DNA from: Bacteroidales bacterium
GTDB taxonomy: Bacteria; Bacteroidota; Bacteroidia; Bacteroidales; UBA12170
Length of the DNA stretch: 52,847 nt
Direction of reading: 5' to 3'
NCBI GenBank assembly: GCA_021157585.1
Contig: JAGGWH010000163.1
Location: 1 to 52,847, forward strand
Part shown: one piece after another, positions 32,564-41,431 of the stretch
Numbering within the stretch: position 1 is the stretch's first letter
Layout of the letters: each line of letters begins with the position of its first letter
Position numbers and translations under genes: made by a program
The notes under the pieces: generated by a model
What the model saw: only the letters and a program-made list of their open reading frames with translations
What the model was told of the DNA's origin: nothing
The model's database searches: none

Positions 32564-34552
32564 ATGCTTTATAGAACTATAAGTATTTCCTCTTTTAAAG
32601 TGTGTATAGCCATTACTTTTATTCTGGGCTATAGCTTATCTTTTACCTATGCTCAACAACAAAGCTCTTCCGAATACTTTAAGAAAATAGATGATTTAAT
32701 AAATCAAGATTTAAATAAAGCCTTAGATTATTCTATAGTTTTAGAAAAAGATTATCCTGGATTTAAAGAAGAGTTGATGCTCAAACAAGCTCAGATATTT
32801 TCCGGCTTAGGAAAGTTCAGTCAAGCCGATTCTTTATTGAGTTTAGTTAGTAGTTCAAGCATTAAAAATACAAGTCCTGAATATAGAGCTAACCTTTTTA
32901 TTCTTAAAGCTGTTGCTTTGAGGTATATCGAAAATTATTCTGATGCTGTGCTTCAGGTTAATAAAGCAGAGATAATATATGCCGAACTTGATCCTCAATC
33001 TGTTCCCTATGATGTAAATATGCAGTATGCACAAATTTATTCATTGTTAGGAAATTATTCTAAGGCATTAGACTATATAGACATAAGTCTGAAAAAAGGT
33101 AAGGATTTAAATAGTGAACAAGAATTTGCATTACTTTTTCAAAAAGTATTATTGTATGACCAACTGAATAATTTAAAAGAAGAATATAATTCTTTAGAGC
33201 GTTTAAACAATCTATGTAAAGGCGATAGTTTATCAATTTATTTAGGAAAATTGAAATTAGCTTGGGCAGACTATTATTTGTCGGTACATAATTATGAGCT
33301 GGCATTAAAATTTTTAAATGAGTCAGAAAATGTTTTCCAAGAAAAAAATTATAGAAGGTATTTATATTCTGTATACATTAAAAAAGCAAGGGTTTTTGCT
33401 ATAAAACATAATGAATTTGCCCAAAAATTATTTTTACAGCAAGCAATTATCCAAGCTGAAAATTTAGGCGATATATCTTTGATTTTTGAAGCAAAATTGA
33501 AATTAGCCGACTTATTCTATCTTCAAAATGAAAACGATAGTGCTTTTAGGTATGTTAATTCAGTGATCGATAATTCGCCATTTCTTAAACAAAAGATAAT
33601 GGCTTATGATATCTTAAAATCCATTTGTTTAAGAAAGAATAATTATATTGATGGATTAAGTGCTCTTGAAAATCGGCAGATATTAAGTGATAGCTTAAAT
33701 ACATTTGAATTGAATAAGGCACTTGCTTCAGGTCAATTTGATTTTGATAATTCTAAGTATGAAGAGGATAAAGTGGAAATTGAAAACCAGTTAGCAGTGT
33801 ATAAACTTGCAAGTAAGAACCATATACTTTTAATACAATTTATTGGGGCGGCTTTGCTATTAGCGATGATTTTTGGTTTTTCTTTGTATTTCTTTATCAA
33901 ATCACAAAACGAAAGAAAGAACAGTTTGTTATCTCAAAAGCTGATATATTTACAATTAAATGCTCATTTTATTTTTAATTCTTTAACGGCAATTCAGGGT
34001 TTAATACTAAAAAGTAAGATAGTTAATGCAGAGCATTATCTTCAAATATTTGCTGATTTAATGCAAAATATTATAAAGTTATCTACTCATCCTCTTATTC
34101 CACTACATGAAGAGTTGAGTTTTTTAATGGCTTATATGCAACTGCAAAAGTTGCGTTTTGGAAATGATTTAAATTATGAAATTTCTATAAGTGATGAGAT
34201 AGATCCACAGCAAATTAGCATTCCGCCATTTTTGATTTATCCTTATTTGGAGTATGCAATTGAATTTCGTATACAAAAAAAAGGAGCAAAAGGATCTATA
34301 AGTATTCAATTTATGATAGAAGAGAATAAATTACTTATAGAATTGGAAGATAATGGAATAGGATTTTTAGTGCCACAACAAGCATTCTTAAAACGACCAA
34401 ATCAGGATGAGATTTTATTATTTGAATTAACATCTAATCGTTTAAGAGAGCTTAATTCATGGCGTTCTAAAAACTATCAAATGAATTTGATTAATTCAAT
34501 AGATGAAAAAGGTGAGGAGAAGGGTATTTTACAGTTTAAAATAAAGATATAG
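32564..34552 (+). CDS. TPR sensor with a degenerate LytS-type histidine kinase domain
   Basis: A 662-residue protein. Residues 1-30 are a signal peptide or anchor (YSLSFTYAQQ). Residues 30-400 are TPR-like helical pairs, periplasmic. A membrane segment (about 422-446) leads to a His_kinase (LytS) domain with His468 in LNAHFIFNSLTAIQG. In the ATPase domain the usual N-box PxLxxPLVENAIKH reads FLIYPYLEYAIEF: the key Asn is Tyr564. G1 is present (DNGIG, Asp596), but no GxGLxN lid follows, only LFELTSNRLRELN. It is therefore doubtful that it binds ATP as a normal kinase. No LytTR regulator is adjacent; a small thiamine-binding-family gene starts five bases on. Confidence 0.85.
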   Translation: MLYRTISISSFKVCIAITFILGYSLSFTYAQQQSSSEYFKKIDDLINQDLNKALDYSIVLEKDYPGFKEELMLKQAQIFSGLGKFSQADSLLSLVSSSSIKNTSPEYRANLFILKAVALRYIENYSDAVLQVNKAEIIYAELDPQSVPYDVNMQYAQIYSLLGNYSKALDYIDISLKKGKDLNSEQEFALLFQKVLLYDQLNNLKEEYNSLERLNNLCKGDSLSIYLGKLKLAWADYYLSVHNYELALKFLNESENVFQEKNYRRYLYSVYIKKARVFAIKHNEFAQKLFLQQAIIQAENLGDISLIFEAKLKLADLFYLQNENDSAFRYVNSVIDNSPFLKQKIMAYDILKSICLRKNNYIDGLSALENRQILSDSLNTFELNKALASGQFDFDNSKYEEDKVEIENQLAVYKLASKNHILLIQFIGAALLLAMIFGFSLYFFIKSQNERKNSLLSQKLIYLQLNAHFIFNSLTAIQGLILKSKIVNAEHYLQIFADLMQNIIKLSTHPLIPLHEELSFLMAYMQLQKLRFGNDLNYEISISDEIDPQQISIPPFLIYPYLEYAIEFRIQKKGAKGSISIQFMIEENKLLIELEDNGIGFLVPQQAFLKRPNQDEILLFELTSNRLRELNSWRSKNYQMNLINSIDEKGEEKGILQFKIKI

Positions 34553-34557
34553 CGTAG

Positions 34558-34863
34558 ATGTCAGTACTTGTTAATTTTGCTATTTTCCCGACGGATAAAG
34601 GGACTAGTGTAAGTAAAGAGGTTAGTGAAGTTTTAAAGACCATTATCAATAGTGGTTTTGATTATAACTTAAATGCAATGGGAACCGTTTTTGAAACCAA
34701 AACAATGGAACAGGCATTGCAAATAATTCAAGAAGCATATAATGTTTTAAAGCAGCACGAAAGAGTGTATTTGGTTGTAAATATGGATATTCAGAAAAAT
34801 AAAGATGGTCGTATTTTAACTAAAATACAATCTGTTGAAAATAAGCTTAAAACGCGGAGTTAA
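34558..34863 (+). CDS. MTH1187/YqgV family thiamine-binding-type protein (DUF77)
   Basis: A 101-residue protein with a ferredoxin-like fold: VNFAIFPTDKGTSVSKEVSEVLKTI, the long helix, then YNLNAMGTVFETKTMEQALQIIQEA and RVYLVVNMDIQKN. These are the conserved strands of the MTH1187/YkoF-like superfamily, some members of which bind thiamine in the cytoplasm. It starts five bases after the TPR sensor gene and is probably translated together with it. No thiamine gene or TPP riboswitch is nearby. Confidence 0.82.
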   Translation: MSVLVNFAIFPTDKGTSVSKEVSEVLKTIINSGFDYNLNAMGTVFETKTMEQALQIIQEAYNVLKQHERVYLVVNMDIQKNKDGRILTKIQSVENKLKTRS

Positions 34864-34884
34864 GGCTATTAGAAATTAACTAAT

Positions 34885-35352
34885 TTATTTTTCTTCAATA
34901 TGATATTTTATCTGCATTCCGTGAATAAAGTTACGTAGAATCTGATCTTTACAGTTACGGTATTGCTTTTGTGCAGGATTACGAAAGAAAGCACTTAATT
35001 CATGTTTCCCAACACGCATATCAACTAGTTTAAGAATTTCTAGTATGTCGTCATCTCTTAGGTTTAAGGCAATTTTCAGTTTTTTAAAAATAATATTATT
35101 ATTTAATTTTTTTTCCGGCTTTGCTTGTTCTCCCTCTCTTTTACCACGTCTATCGTTTATAAATCCATTTAAAAATGTGGCAAATTGCACGTCATAAATT
35201 GTCTGAAAGTCGGGATCATCATCTTTTTTTAACCAGTTACTTATTTCAGAACGTGTTACTTTTGTGTCGGCTAAAGCAAATAAATCTATCATTTTTGCAT
35301 CGCTAAAATTAAAAGTATATCGAATACGGCGTAGTATATCGTTATTATTCAT
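34885..35352 (-). CDS. DUF1456 family protein (YehS-like)
   Basis: A 155-residue soluble protein made of two copies of one helical module: NNDILRRIRYTFNFSDAKMI (from residue 2) and NNNIIFKKLKIALNLRDDDI (from about 85), each followed by a short FxxF-like segment. This duplicated form is the DUF1456/YehS family. Function unknown. It lies 30 bases downstream of the glpF-like gene on the same strand and may be the last gene of the glycerol unit. Confidence 0.85.
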   Translation of the reverse strand: MNNNDILRRIRYTFNFSDAKMIDLFALADTKVTRSEISNWLKKDDDPDFQTIYDVQFATFLNGFINDRRGKREGEQAKPEKKLNNNIIFKKLKIALNLRDDDILEILKLVDMRVGKHELSAFFRNPAQKQYRNCKDQILRNFIHGMQIKYHIEEK

Positions 35353-35382
35353 AAGGGTTTATTTGTATTTCAGATTGCAAAG

Positions 35383-36111
35383 CTAAGCTAAAAGAAGGAA
35401 TAAAAAAGCTGCAAATATTCCTCCCAAAAGCGGTCCAAAGAAAGGAATCCATGCATAGGTCCAGTCGCTTGAGCTTTTGCCTTTTATGGGTAAAATAGCA
35501 TGCATTATTCTTGGGCCTAAATCTCTTGCCGGATTTATTGCATAACCTGTTGTGCCTCCTAAAGATAGACCTATACTCCAAACCAGAAAAGCAACAGGTA
35601 ACGCTCCAATAGAACCTAATCCTATTGGTGTATTCTGTGTTGTTATAGAGGCATCAGTAAAATATAAAATGGTGATTAATAAAACGAAAGTACCAACAAT
35701 TTCACTTAATAAGTTACGAAACGTATTTCGAATAGCAGGAGCTGTACAAAAAACAGCTTTTTTACAATCTTTATCTTCTGTAGCGTCAAAATGATCTTTA
35801 TATATCAACCACACTATAAATGAACCTGTCATTGCTCCAATAAATTGTGCTGAAATATATGATGGTACTAGATTCCACGAAAATTTATCTGCAATAGCTA
35901 ATGCAACCGTAACAGCAGGATTAATATGAGCACCACTATATGGTCCGGCTACCACCACTCCAACAAAAACACCTAATGCCCAGCCCGTTGTTATAACTAT
36001 CCATCCGCTTTTATTTCCAAAAGTTTTGTTTAATACCACATTTGCTACCACACCACCTCCCAAAATAATAAGTAGTGCTGTTCCAATAATTTCAGCTATA
36101 AAAGGAGTCAT
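35383..36111 (-). CDS. glpF: Glycerol uptake facilitator (aquaglyceroporin)
   Basis: A 242-residue MIP channel with six membrane segments and both half-helix NPA motifs: GAHINPAVTVAL and GYAINPARDLGPR. The Asp after the second NPA (NPARD) is typical of glycerol-conducting members. It allows glycerol to cross the inner membrane by diffusion. It begins 12 bases after glpK, so uptake and phosphorylation are coupled in one operon. Confidence 0.93.
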   Translation of the reverse strand: MTPFIAEIIGTALLIILGGGVVANVVLNKTFGNKSGWIVITTGWALGVFVGVVVAGPYSGAHINPAVTVALAIADKFSWNLVPSYISAQFIGAMTGSFIVWLIYKDHFDATEDKDCKKAVFCTAPAIRNTFRNLLSEIVGTFVLLITILYFTDASITTQNTPIGLGSIGALPVAFLVWSIGLSLGGTTGYAINPARDLGPRIMHAILPIKGKSSSDWTYAWIPFFGPLLGGIFAAFLFLLLA

Positions 36112-36123
36112 ATTATTTGGTTT

Positions 36124-37614
36124 TTATTTTGTCCAATATTGTAAAGTATTTATTGCTTTTTCCCAGTTTTTTATTCCGGTTTCAAATGTATCTCTTTCTT
36201 TTGAGGGAGAGAAGCGTACGTCTGTTTGCCATATTTTTTGGATCTCTTCAAGATTATCCCAAAAACCTACAGCCAATCCGGCTAAAAATGCTGCTCCCAT
36301 AACTGTTGTCTCGATTATTTTTGGACGTACCGTAATAGTGTTTAAGACATCAGATTGAAATTGCATTAGCAGATTATTAACTGTTGCTCCACCGTCAACC
36401 CTAAGTTCTTTAATTAGGATTCCGGAGTCGGCTTCCATAGCTTTTAACACATCCATGGTTTGATAAGCTATAGATTCTAATGCCGCTCTTGCAATGTGAG
36501 CATCTGTACTTCCGCGTGTGAGTCCAAATATTGTTCCTTGTGCGTATTGATTCCAATGAGGTGCTCCTAATCCCGCAAAGGCAGGGATAAAATAAACTCC
36601 TTCTGAGCTTTCTACAGAACGTGCCAGTTTTTCTACTTCGTCGGAAGTTTTAATAATTTTTAAACTGTCACGTAACCATTGCACAACTGCTCCTCCAATA
36701 AAAATACTTCCCTCAAAAGCATAATGTGTTTTGCCGTTTATTTTCCATGCTACTGTTGTAAGTAGTTGGTTCTTTGATAGTAAAGGCTTTTCTCCAATAT
36801 TCATTAACATAAAACACCCTGTTCCGTATGTGTTTTTTACCATACCGGCTTTGGTGCACATTTGACCAAATAACGCTGCTTGTTGATCTCCGGCAATTCC
36901 TGAAATAGGAATTTTACTAGCAAATAAAGTCGTTGTGGTATATCCATATATCTCACTCGATTGTTTTACTGTGGGGAGCATACTTTTAGGAATAGTAAAT
37001 AGCTCTAATAATTCATCATCCCATTGCATGGTATTGATGTTAAAAAGGAGTGTTCTGGAGGCGTTGGTAACATCGGTTATGTGTAATTCTCCTTTGGTCA
37101 GATTCCAGATCAACCAAGTGTCAATAGTGCCCAAAACAAGTTCGCCGGCTTCGGCACGAGCTCTTACGCCTTTTACATTATCTAATATCCATTTTACTTT
37201 AGTTGCCGAAAAGTAGGAATCAATTACAAGGCCGGTTTTTTTTCGTATCAAATCGGTTTTTCCCAATTCTTTTAGCTCATCACAATATTTTGCAGTTCTT
37301 TTATCTTGCCAAACAATAGCATTATAAACAGCTTCTCCGGTTTTTTTATCCCAAACAATAACGGTCTCACGTTGATTGGTTATGCCGATAGCAGCAATAT
37401 TCTCGGCACTCAAACCTTTTTTAGTGGTAGCTTCAGCTAGTATGCCTACCTGCGACGACCATATTTCTGTTGGGTCATGTTCTACCCAACCGGGTTTAGG
37501 AAAATATTGTGTGAATTCTTTTTGTGCTATGGAAACTATATTTCCTTTTTTATCAAAGATGACTGCGCGAGAACTTGTTGTTCCTTGATCAAGGGCGAGA
37601 ATGTATTTTTTCAT
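36124..37614 (-). CDS. glpK: Glycerol kinase
   Basis: A 496-residue FGGY-family kinase converting glycerol and ATP to sn-glycerol 3-phosphate, which traps glycerol in the cell. Marks include the N-terminal [50 protein letters not shown], the [13 protein letters not shown] loop, GTGCFMLMN and the C-terminal [20 protein letters not shown]. The length matches E. coli GlpK. First gene of the glpK-glpF unit; no glpD dehydrogenase lies in the window. Confidence 0.97.
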   Translation of the reverse strand: MKKYILALDQGTTSSRAVIFDKKGNIVSIAQKEFTQYFPKPGWVEHDPTEIWSSQVGILAEATTKKGLSAENIAAIGITNQRETVIVWDKKTGEAVYNAIVWQDKRTAKYCDELKELGKTDLIRKKTGLVIDSYFSATKVKWILDNVKGVRARAEAGELVLGTIDTWLIWNLTKGELHITDVTNASRTLLFNINTMQWDDELLELFTIPKSMLPTVKQSSEIYGYTTTTLFASKIPISGIAGDQQAALFGQMCTKAGMVKNTYGTGCFMLMNIGEKPLLSKNQLLTTVAWKINGKTHYAFEGSIFIGGAVVQWLRDSLKIIKTSDEVEKLARSVESSEGVYFIPAFAGLGAPHWNQYAQGTIFGLTRGSTDAHIARAALESIAYQTMDVLKAMEADSGILIKELRVDGGATVNNLLMQFQSDVLNTITVRPKIIETTVMGAAFLAGLAVGFWDNLEEIQKIWQTDVRFSPSKERDTFETGIKNWEKAINTLQYWTK

Positions 37615-37686
37615 AAAAATGCTTTCTTTAATAGTAGTAAAATTAAGAAAAATATAGATATTCCGTTTATAGTAAAAATTAGAAAG

Positions 37687-38232
37687 CTAATATTCTTCCA
37701 ATTGAAGAAGAATTTGTTCCCATTTATCCATTTGTTCAAGTGCTTTTTTTAAACGAGGAATAACCAATTCGCTTCTTGAAACAGCTCTATCCATTATTTT
37801 TTGTGCACGAAGCATTTCCCTGGAAGCATCATTAGCAATTTTTGCAGTTTTAGTTCCATTGTCTTGAAACCGGGTTTTAATTATTTGCAACATACGACGT
37901 GCTTCCACTGCTTCTTTTCTGTTCTTCGATTTGGCTTTTTTTTGATAAGGTAGTAATTCGGCTTTATAATTACTTTCTAAGTATTTAAAGGCTCTTTTTG
38001 CTTTTTTGAAGGTATTTAGACTGCTTTCATATTGTTGTGATGCAGCTTGGTATGTGCTGTCAATAGCGTTAAGTTGTTTATCGAAAATAAGAGCTGTTTT
38101 TTTATAGCTATCGAAATTCTTTTGTGCTATTTCTTTTTTAGCTTGATTATCTTTATCAACAGTTTGAGCTTTTAAGCTTTGCAAGAAAACTAAAAAGAAG
38201 CTGATAAGTAAAGAAATAGACAAACGTAGCAT
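37687..38232 (-). CDS. Exported coiled-coil protein, unknown function
   Basis: A 181-residue protein with a signal peptide (1-22, QSLKAQ) and a remainder that is almost entirely charged helix with heptad-like spacing (about 30-175), rich in Lys, Ala and Glu. No family was recognised. It is the last gene of the five-gene minus-strand run that begins at 41370, ten bases after the macrodomain gene. A structural or chaperone-like role in the periplasm is possible, but the sequence does not show it. Confidence 0.7.
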   Translation of the reverse strand: MLRLSISLLISFFLVFLQSLKAQTVDKDNQAKKEIAQKNFDSYKKTALIFDKQLNAIDSTYQAASQQYESSLNTFKKAKRAFKYLESNYKAELLPYQKKAKSKNRKEAVEARRMLQIIKTRFQDNGTKTAKIANDASREMLRAQKIMDRAVSRSELVIPRLKKALEQMDKWEQILLQLEEY

Positions 38233-38242
38233 ATCAATAAAA

Positions 38243-38752
38243 TTATACGTTTAATAATTTTTGATAAATTCTAAAGTTTTCGTCTTCAAAGCAACAAAAA
38301 ATAATATGATTAATATTTTTGGGATTTGATTTTTGGAAACTTATTACAGTATGTATAGCTAATTCAGCTGCTCTTTCTTTAGGAAAACCATATACTCCCG
38401 TACTAATATTTGGAAAAGCAATAGATTGACACTCAACAGTATCTGCGAGTTGTAAACTTTCCCAATAGGCGGAAATTAGAAGCTTTTCGGCAATATCTAC
38501 CGGATGAAGCTCATAAATTGGGCCAACAGCATGAATAATATGTTTTGCTTTTAACAAAAAGCCGGGTGTAATTTTAACGAGTCCTGTTTTGCAACCGTTA
38601 AATTTTTTACAAGCTTCTAATAATTCCTTTCCGGCAGCTTTATGAATAGCTCCATCTACGCCACCACCACCTAATAAACTGGCATTAGCTGCATTTACAA
38701 TGGCATCGACTTTCAATTTAGTAATATCAGCCTGAATGAGTTTAATGGTCAT
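38243..38752 (-). CDS. Macrodomain protein (O-acetyl-ADP-ribose deacetylase type)
   Basis: A 169-residue single macrodomain. Conserved pieces are IQADITKLKVDAIVNAANASLLGGGGVDGAIH, VKITPGFLLKAKHIIHAVGP and IAFPNISTGVYGFPKERAAELA, which match the YmdB/MacroD class. These cytoplasmic enzymes hydrolyse O-acetyl-ADP-ribose and remove mono-ADP-ribose from proteins. It stands 21 bases after the HemD-like lipoprotein gene. Confidence 0.92.
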   Translation of the reverse strand: MTIKLIQADITKLKVDAIVNAANASLLGGGGVDGAIHKAAGKELLEACKKFNGCKTGLVKITPGFLLKAKHIIHAVGPIYELHPVDIAEKLLISAYWESLQLADTVECQSIAFPNISTGVYGFPKERAAELAIHTVISFQKSNPKNINHIIFCCFEDENFRIYQKLLNV

Positions 38753-38773
38753 TATATTAAGTTTTATATATAC

Positions 38774-39670
38774 TTATTTCTTTTTTCTAAGGTAATCCGA
38801 AATTCCGGAAACAAAATCCTCAAAAGAGCTGTATTTTTTTCCGATATACTCCGGATGTAAACCTAATTTTTTGGCATTATTACCAGTATAAGGTCCAAAG
38901 CAAACAACAGTTTGTTTGTCAATAAGTTCTGTTGACGTAAGCTTTATTAAGGCTTCAATTTCGGCAGTGCTCGTAAATGCAATTATGTCAATCTTTCCAT
39001 TTTTAAGTAACTCTATTTCGCTTAAAAAGTTTAGAGAATCGGATAATTGAGTGATATATCCTTCTGCTTTTGTTACGTTTGCTTTTAGTCCTTTGAGATT
39101 TCGAATAAAGTTGGGGATAACGTTGGGTTCTGTAAGCCCGATAACCAATGGGGCAACAACTACAATATTTTTCCCCTGAATATTTGGTAATTTTCTTAAT
39201 GCATCTACAATACCATTAGGACCTGATTCTATTGGTTCAATGGCGGCAATGATATTGTATTTTTCTTTTAGATAATGAATGTCATTTCCAATAGCGCAGA
39301 ATTTTAGTTCAGAAATATTATTTGAGAATATTGTATCTCGATTTGATTTGTAAAAGAAAGCATCCATAGCTTTACGACTTGGTAAAATTACCCAATCGAT
39401 ATTTTTAGAATGCTGCCAAATACTATCGACATCATGGGTGTTGGGATTTATTATTGTTTCTACACTTGGTAACAGAACCGCTTTTCCTCCGGCTTCTTCA
39501 ATAATATTTGCAAAACGAAGAGCATAATTGGAGGGAGCAGTAACAAGAATAGTTTTACCGTTTAAAGATTTTTTGGAGCTGTCTTGTGATTTACAGGATG
39601 TTAAAAAAATAACTATTGATAATATTATTATGCTTGAAGAGGAGAATATTTTCATCATTTTTTTAATCAT
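38774..39670 (-). CDS. Lipoprotein with a uroporphyrinogen-III-synthase-like (HemD fold) domain
   Basis: A 298-residue protein. A lipoprotein signal ends at LTSC (Cys26), followed by KSQDSSKK. Residues 38-296 follow the HemD pattern of two interleaved Rossmann-like domains: GKTILVTAPSNYALRFANII and GGKAVLLPSVE in domain one, DWVILPSRKAMDAFF as the hinge segment, LKFCAIGNDIHYLK, GKNIVVVAPL, then the second half with DIIAFTSTAEIEALIKL and VVCFGPYTGNNAKKLGLHPEYI. True HemD is cytoplasmic and cyclises hydroxymethylbilane. A lipid-anchored copy could not meet that substrate. No other haem genes are near. Its start overlaps the NfeD protein gene by four bases. Confidence 0.75.
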   Translation of the reverse strand: MIKKMMKIFSSSSIIILSIVIFLTSCKSQDSSKKSLNGKTILVTAPSNYALRFANIIEEAGGKAVLLPSVETIINPNTHDVDSIWQHSKNIDWVILPSRKAMDAFFYKSNRDTIFSNNISELKFCAIGNDIHYLKEKYNIIAAIEPIESGPNGIVDALRKLPNIQGKNIVVVAPLVIGLTEPNVIPNFIRNLKGLKANVTKAEGYITQLSDSLNFLSEIELLKNGKIDIIAFTSTAEIEALIKLTSTELIDKQTVVCFGPYTGNNAKKLGLHPEYIGKKYSSFEDFVSGISDYLRKKK

Positions 39671-41037
39671 ATTTGTTTCATTACTATAAGTTGTGCATTT
39701 TCATAGCCTACAACTTCTATTTTTTCTCCTTTTTCAATATAGCCTATCTTAGCAACAGCATCGTAGTACGTATTTTCTATTTTTATTTTTCCCGAAGGTC
39801 TTAAAACCGTTTGTGCAATTCCTTTAGAACCTAATAAGTTTGCATAAGATGAATCTTTTATACTAAAGCCGTCTTCTTTTTTTTGAACGCTCATTAAGCT
39901 TAATGAGCTAAAATGCTCATTGCCAAATAATTTACTCGTTAGGTAGTAAGAAATTATCAAGCCCAAAAGCGAAGCAAGACTAACATAAAGCAAAGAATAA
40001 ACTAATTTAGTGATATCAGGTATTTCAAAATGAAAACCAACATTACGTACAGTTGCAAGTGCCAAGGAGCCAATAATAAACAGTATTCCCGTAATCCCGC
40101 TAATTCCGAAACCCGGAATAACAAAAATCTCGATGGCAAGCAGAATAACACCAGCTATGAAAACAGCAATTTCCCAATGTTCTGCTAAACCTTCAATATA
40201 GTGAGGTGCAAAATATAATATTGCTCCTAAGATTGCGGCAGCAAAAGGAAATCCAATGCCGGGAGATTGAAGTTCGAAATAAATTCCTCCAACTATCATC
40301 ATAATTAAAATACTACTGACCATAGGGTTAATTAAAAAGCGAATAATCTTATCTGTTGCTTTTAGTTCTTGTTTTTTAACTTGATAGTTTTCGATTTTTA
40401 GATATTGTAAAAGATCTGTAATGTTTTTTATTTCAGCTTCGCAAAAGCCATTTTCTATAGCTTCGGAGGGTGTGAAAGTGAGAACCATTGTAGAATCGAT
40501 AAGCCCGGGAATAACAATACGGGGATCTACCATTGCTTGTGCTATTTGTGGATCTCGACCATTTGCTTCGGCAGTAGAACGCATCATGCTTCGCATATAC
40601 GATTGGTATTTGTCGGGCATTGCTTGTCCTGTTTGGTTTACTACTGTAGCAGCACCAATATTTGATCCGGGAACCATATAAATACTATCGCAGGCGATGG
40701 AAATTAAAGCTCCTGCCGAAGCTGCATTGTTGTTAATGAGTACGTAAACAGGAATATCACAATTTAAAATTCGGGTACGTATGGAGTCGGCAGCATCTAC
40801 TTGTCCGCCGTAGGTATTCATATTGATGATGATTAGTCCGGCATTTAAAGCTTTTGCTTCCTTAAATGCTTTTTGTGTTTTATGCCAAACGGGAGCTGCT
40901 ATTTCTTCCTGAATATCAAATTGATATATTATTTTGTTTTTATTGTTAACAGTGGTAGAGTCGGTATTTTGACCAGCTGCATAATATCCTGAAAATTCTA
41001 AAATAACAAAGAGTAAAAATATATATTTTGATTTCAT
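39667..41037 (-). CDS. NfeD-type membrane serine protease (ClpP-class, stomatin partner)
   Basis: A 456-residue protein. A signal segment (1-22) leads to a ClpP-like protease domain, about 30-215: NTYGGQVDAADSI, then VLINNNAASAGALISIACD, which holds the presumed nucleophile Ser in ASAG. Four to five membrane helices follow (about 233-360), and the C terminus (about 385-456) is the NfeD OB fold (GSKGIAQTVLRPSGKIKIENTYYDA). In other bacteria such proteases cleave partner stomatins at the membrane. No stomatin gene is present here. It is part of an operon with a DUF2061 protein upstream and the HemD-like lipoprotein downstream (four-base overlap). Confidence 0.88.
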   Translation of the reverse strand: MKSKYIFLLFVILEFSGYYAAGQNTDSTTVNNKNKIIYQFDIQEEIAAPVWHKTQKAFKEAKALNAGLIIINMNTYGGQVDAADSIRTRILNCDIPVYVLINNNAASAGALISIACDSIYMVPGSNIGAATVVNQTGQAMPDKYQSYMRSMMRSTAEANGRDPQIAQAMVDPRIVIPGLIDSTMVLTFTPSEAIENGFCEAEIKNITDLLQYLKIENYQVKKQELKATDKIIRFLINPMVSSILIMMIVGGIYFELQSPGIGFPFAAAILGAILYFAPHYIEGLAEHWEIAVFIAGVILLAIEIFVIPGFGISGITGILFIIGSLALATVRNVGFHFEIPDITKLVYSLLYVSLASLLGLIISYYLTSKLFGNEHFSSLSLMSVQKKEDGFSIKDSSYANLLGSKGIAQTVLRPSGKIKIENTYYDAVAKIGYIEKGEKIEVVGYENAQLIVMKQI

Positions 41038-41046
41038 ATTATTGGT

Positions 41047-41370
41047 TTAAGCGGTTTTGGTATTCAACTTTTTATGTGCTTCGCGATATCTTCGTTTCCA
41101 AGCTTTTCGTTTCCAACTTTTACCCCAATCTATATTTGTCCACATACGTTCGTGCAAATAATAAATAATCAACTTAGCAAAAAAATCTATTCCCGTTATC
41201 GCTCCGGCAGTTTGTAAGGTTTCGTTCATCGACTTGTCTGTCAGACTTCTAAAAATAACGAATGTTATTATAAAAGTTGTAAACGAAGCTATTATCCTCC
41301 AACTTATTGCTTTTAAAAGACTTCGTAATGGTGATTCTTTTAGTCTTTTATCTTTTTTTGAGTGTTTCAT
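41047..41370 (-). CDS. DUF2061 family membrane protein
   Basis: A 107-residue protein with two membrane segments (about 23-41 and 56-76). SLLKAISWRIIASFTTFIITFVI and the second half KLIIYYLHERMWTNIDWGK are signature parts of DUF2061. Function unknown; in other bacteria it occurs alone or next to sulfur-assimilation genes, which are absent here. First gene of the run to 37687, nine bases before the NfeD protease gene. Confidence 0.85.
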   Translation of the reverse strand: MKHSKKDKRLKESPLRSLLKAISWRIIASFTTFIITFVIFRSLTDKSMNETLQTAGAITGIDFFAKLIIYYLHERMWTNIDWGKSWKRKAWKRRYREAHKKLNTKTA

Positions 41371-41431
41371 ACTTATACTTTATCAAAGATAGTGAATAAT
41401 ACTTAGTATAGTTTGAGTTATGTTAATTGTA

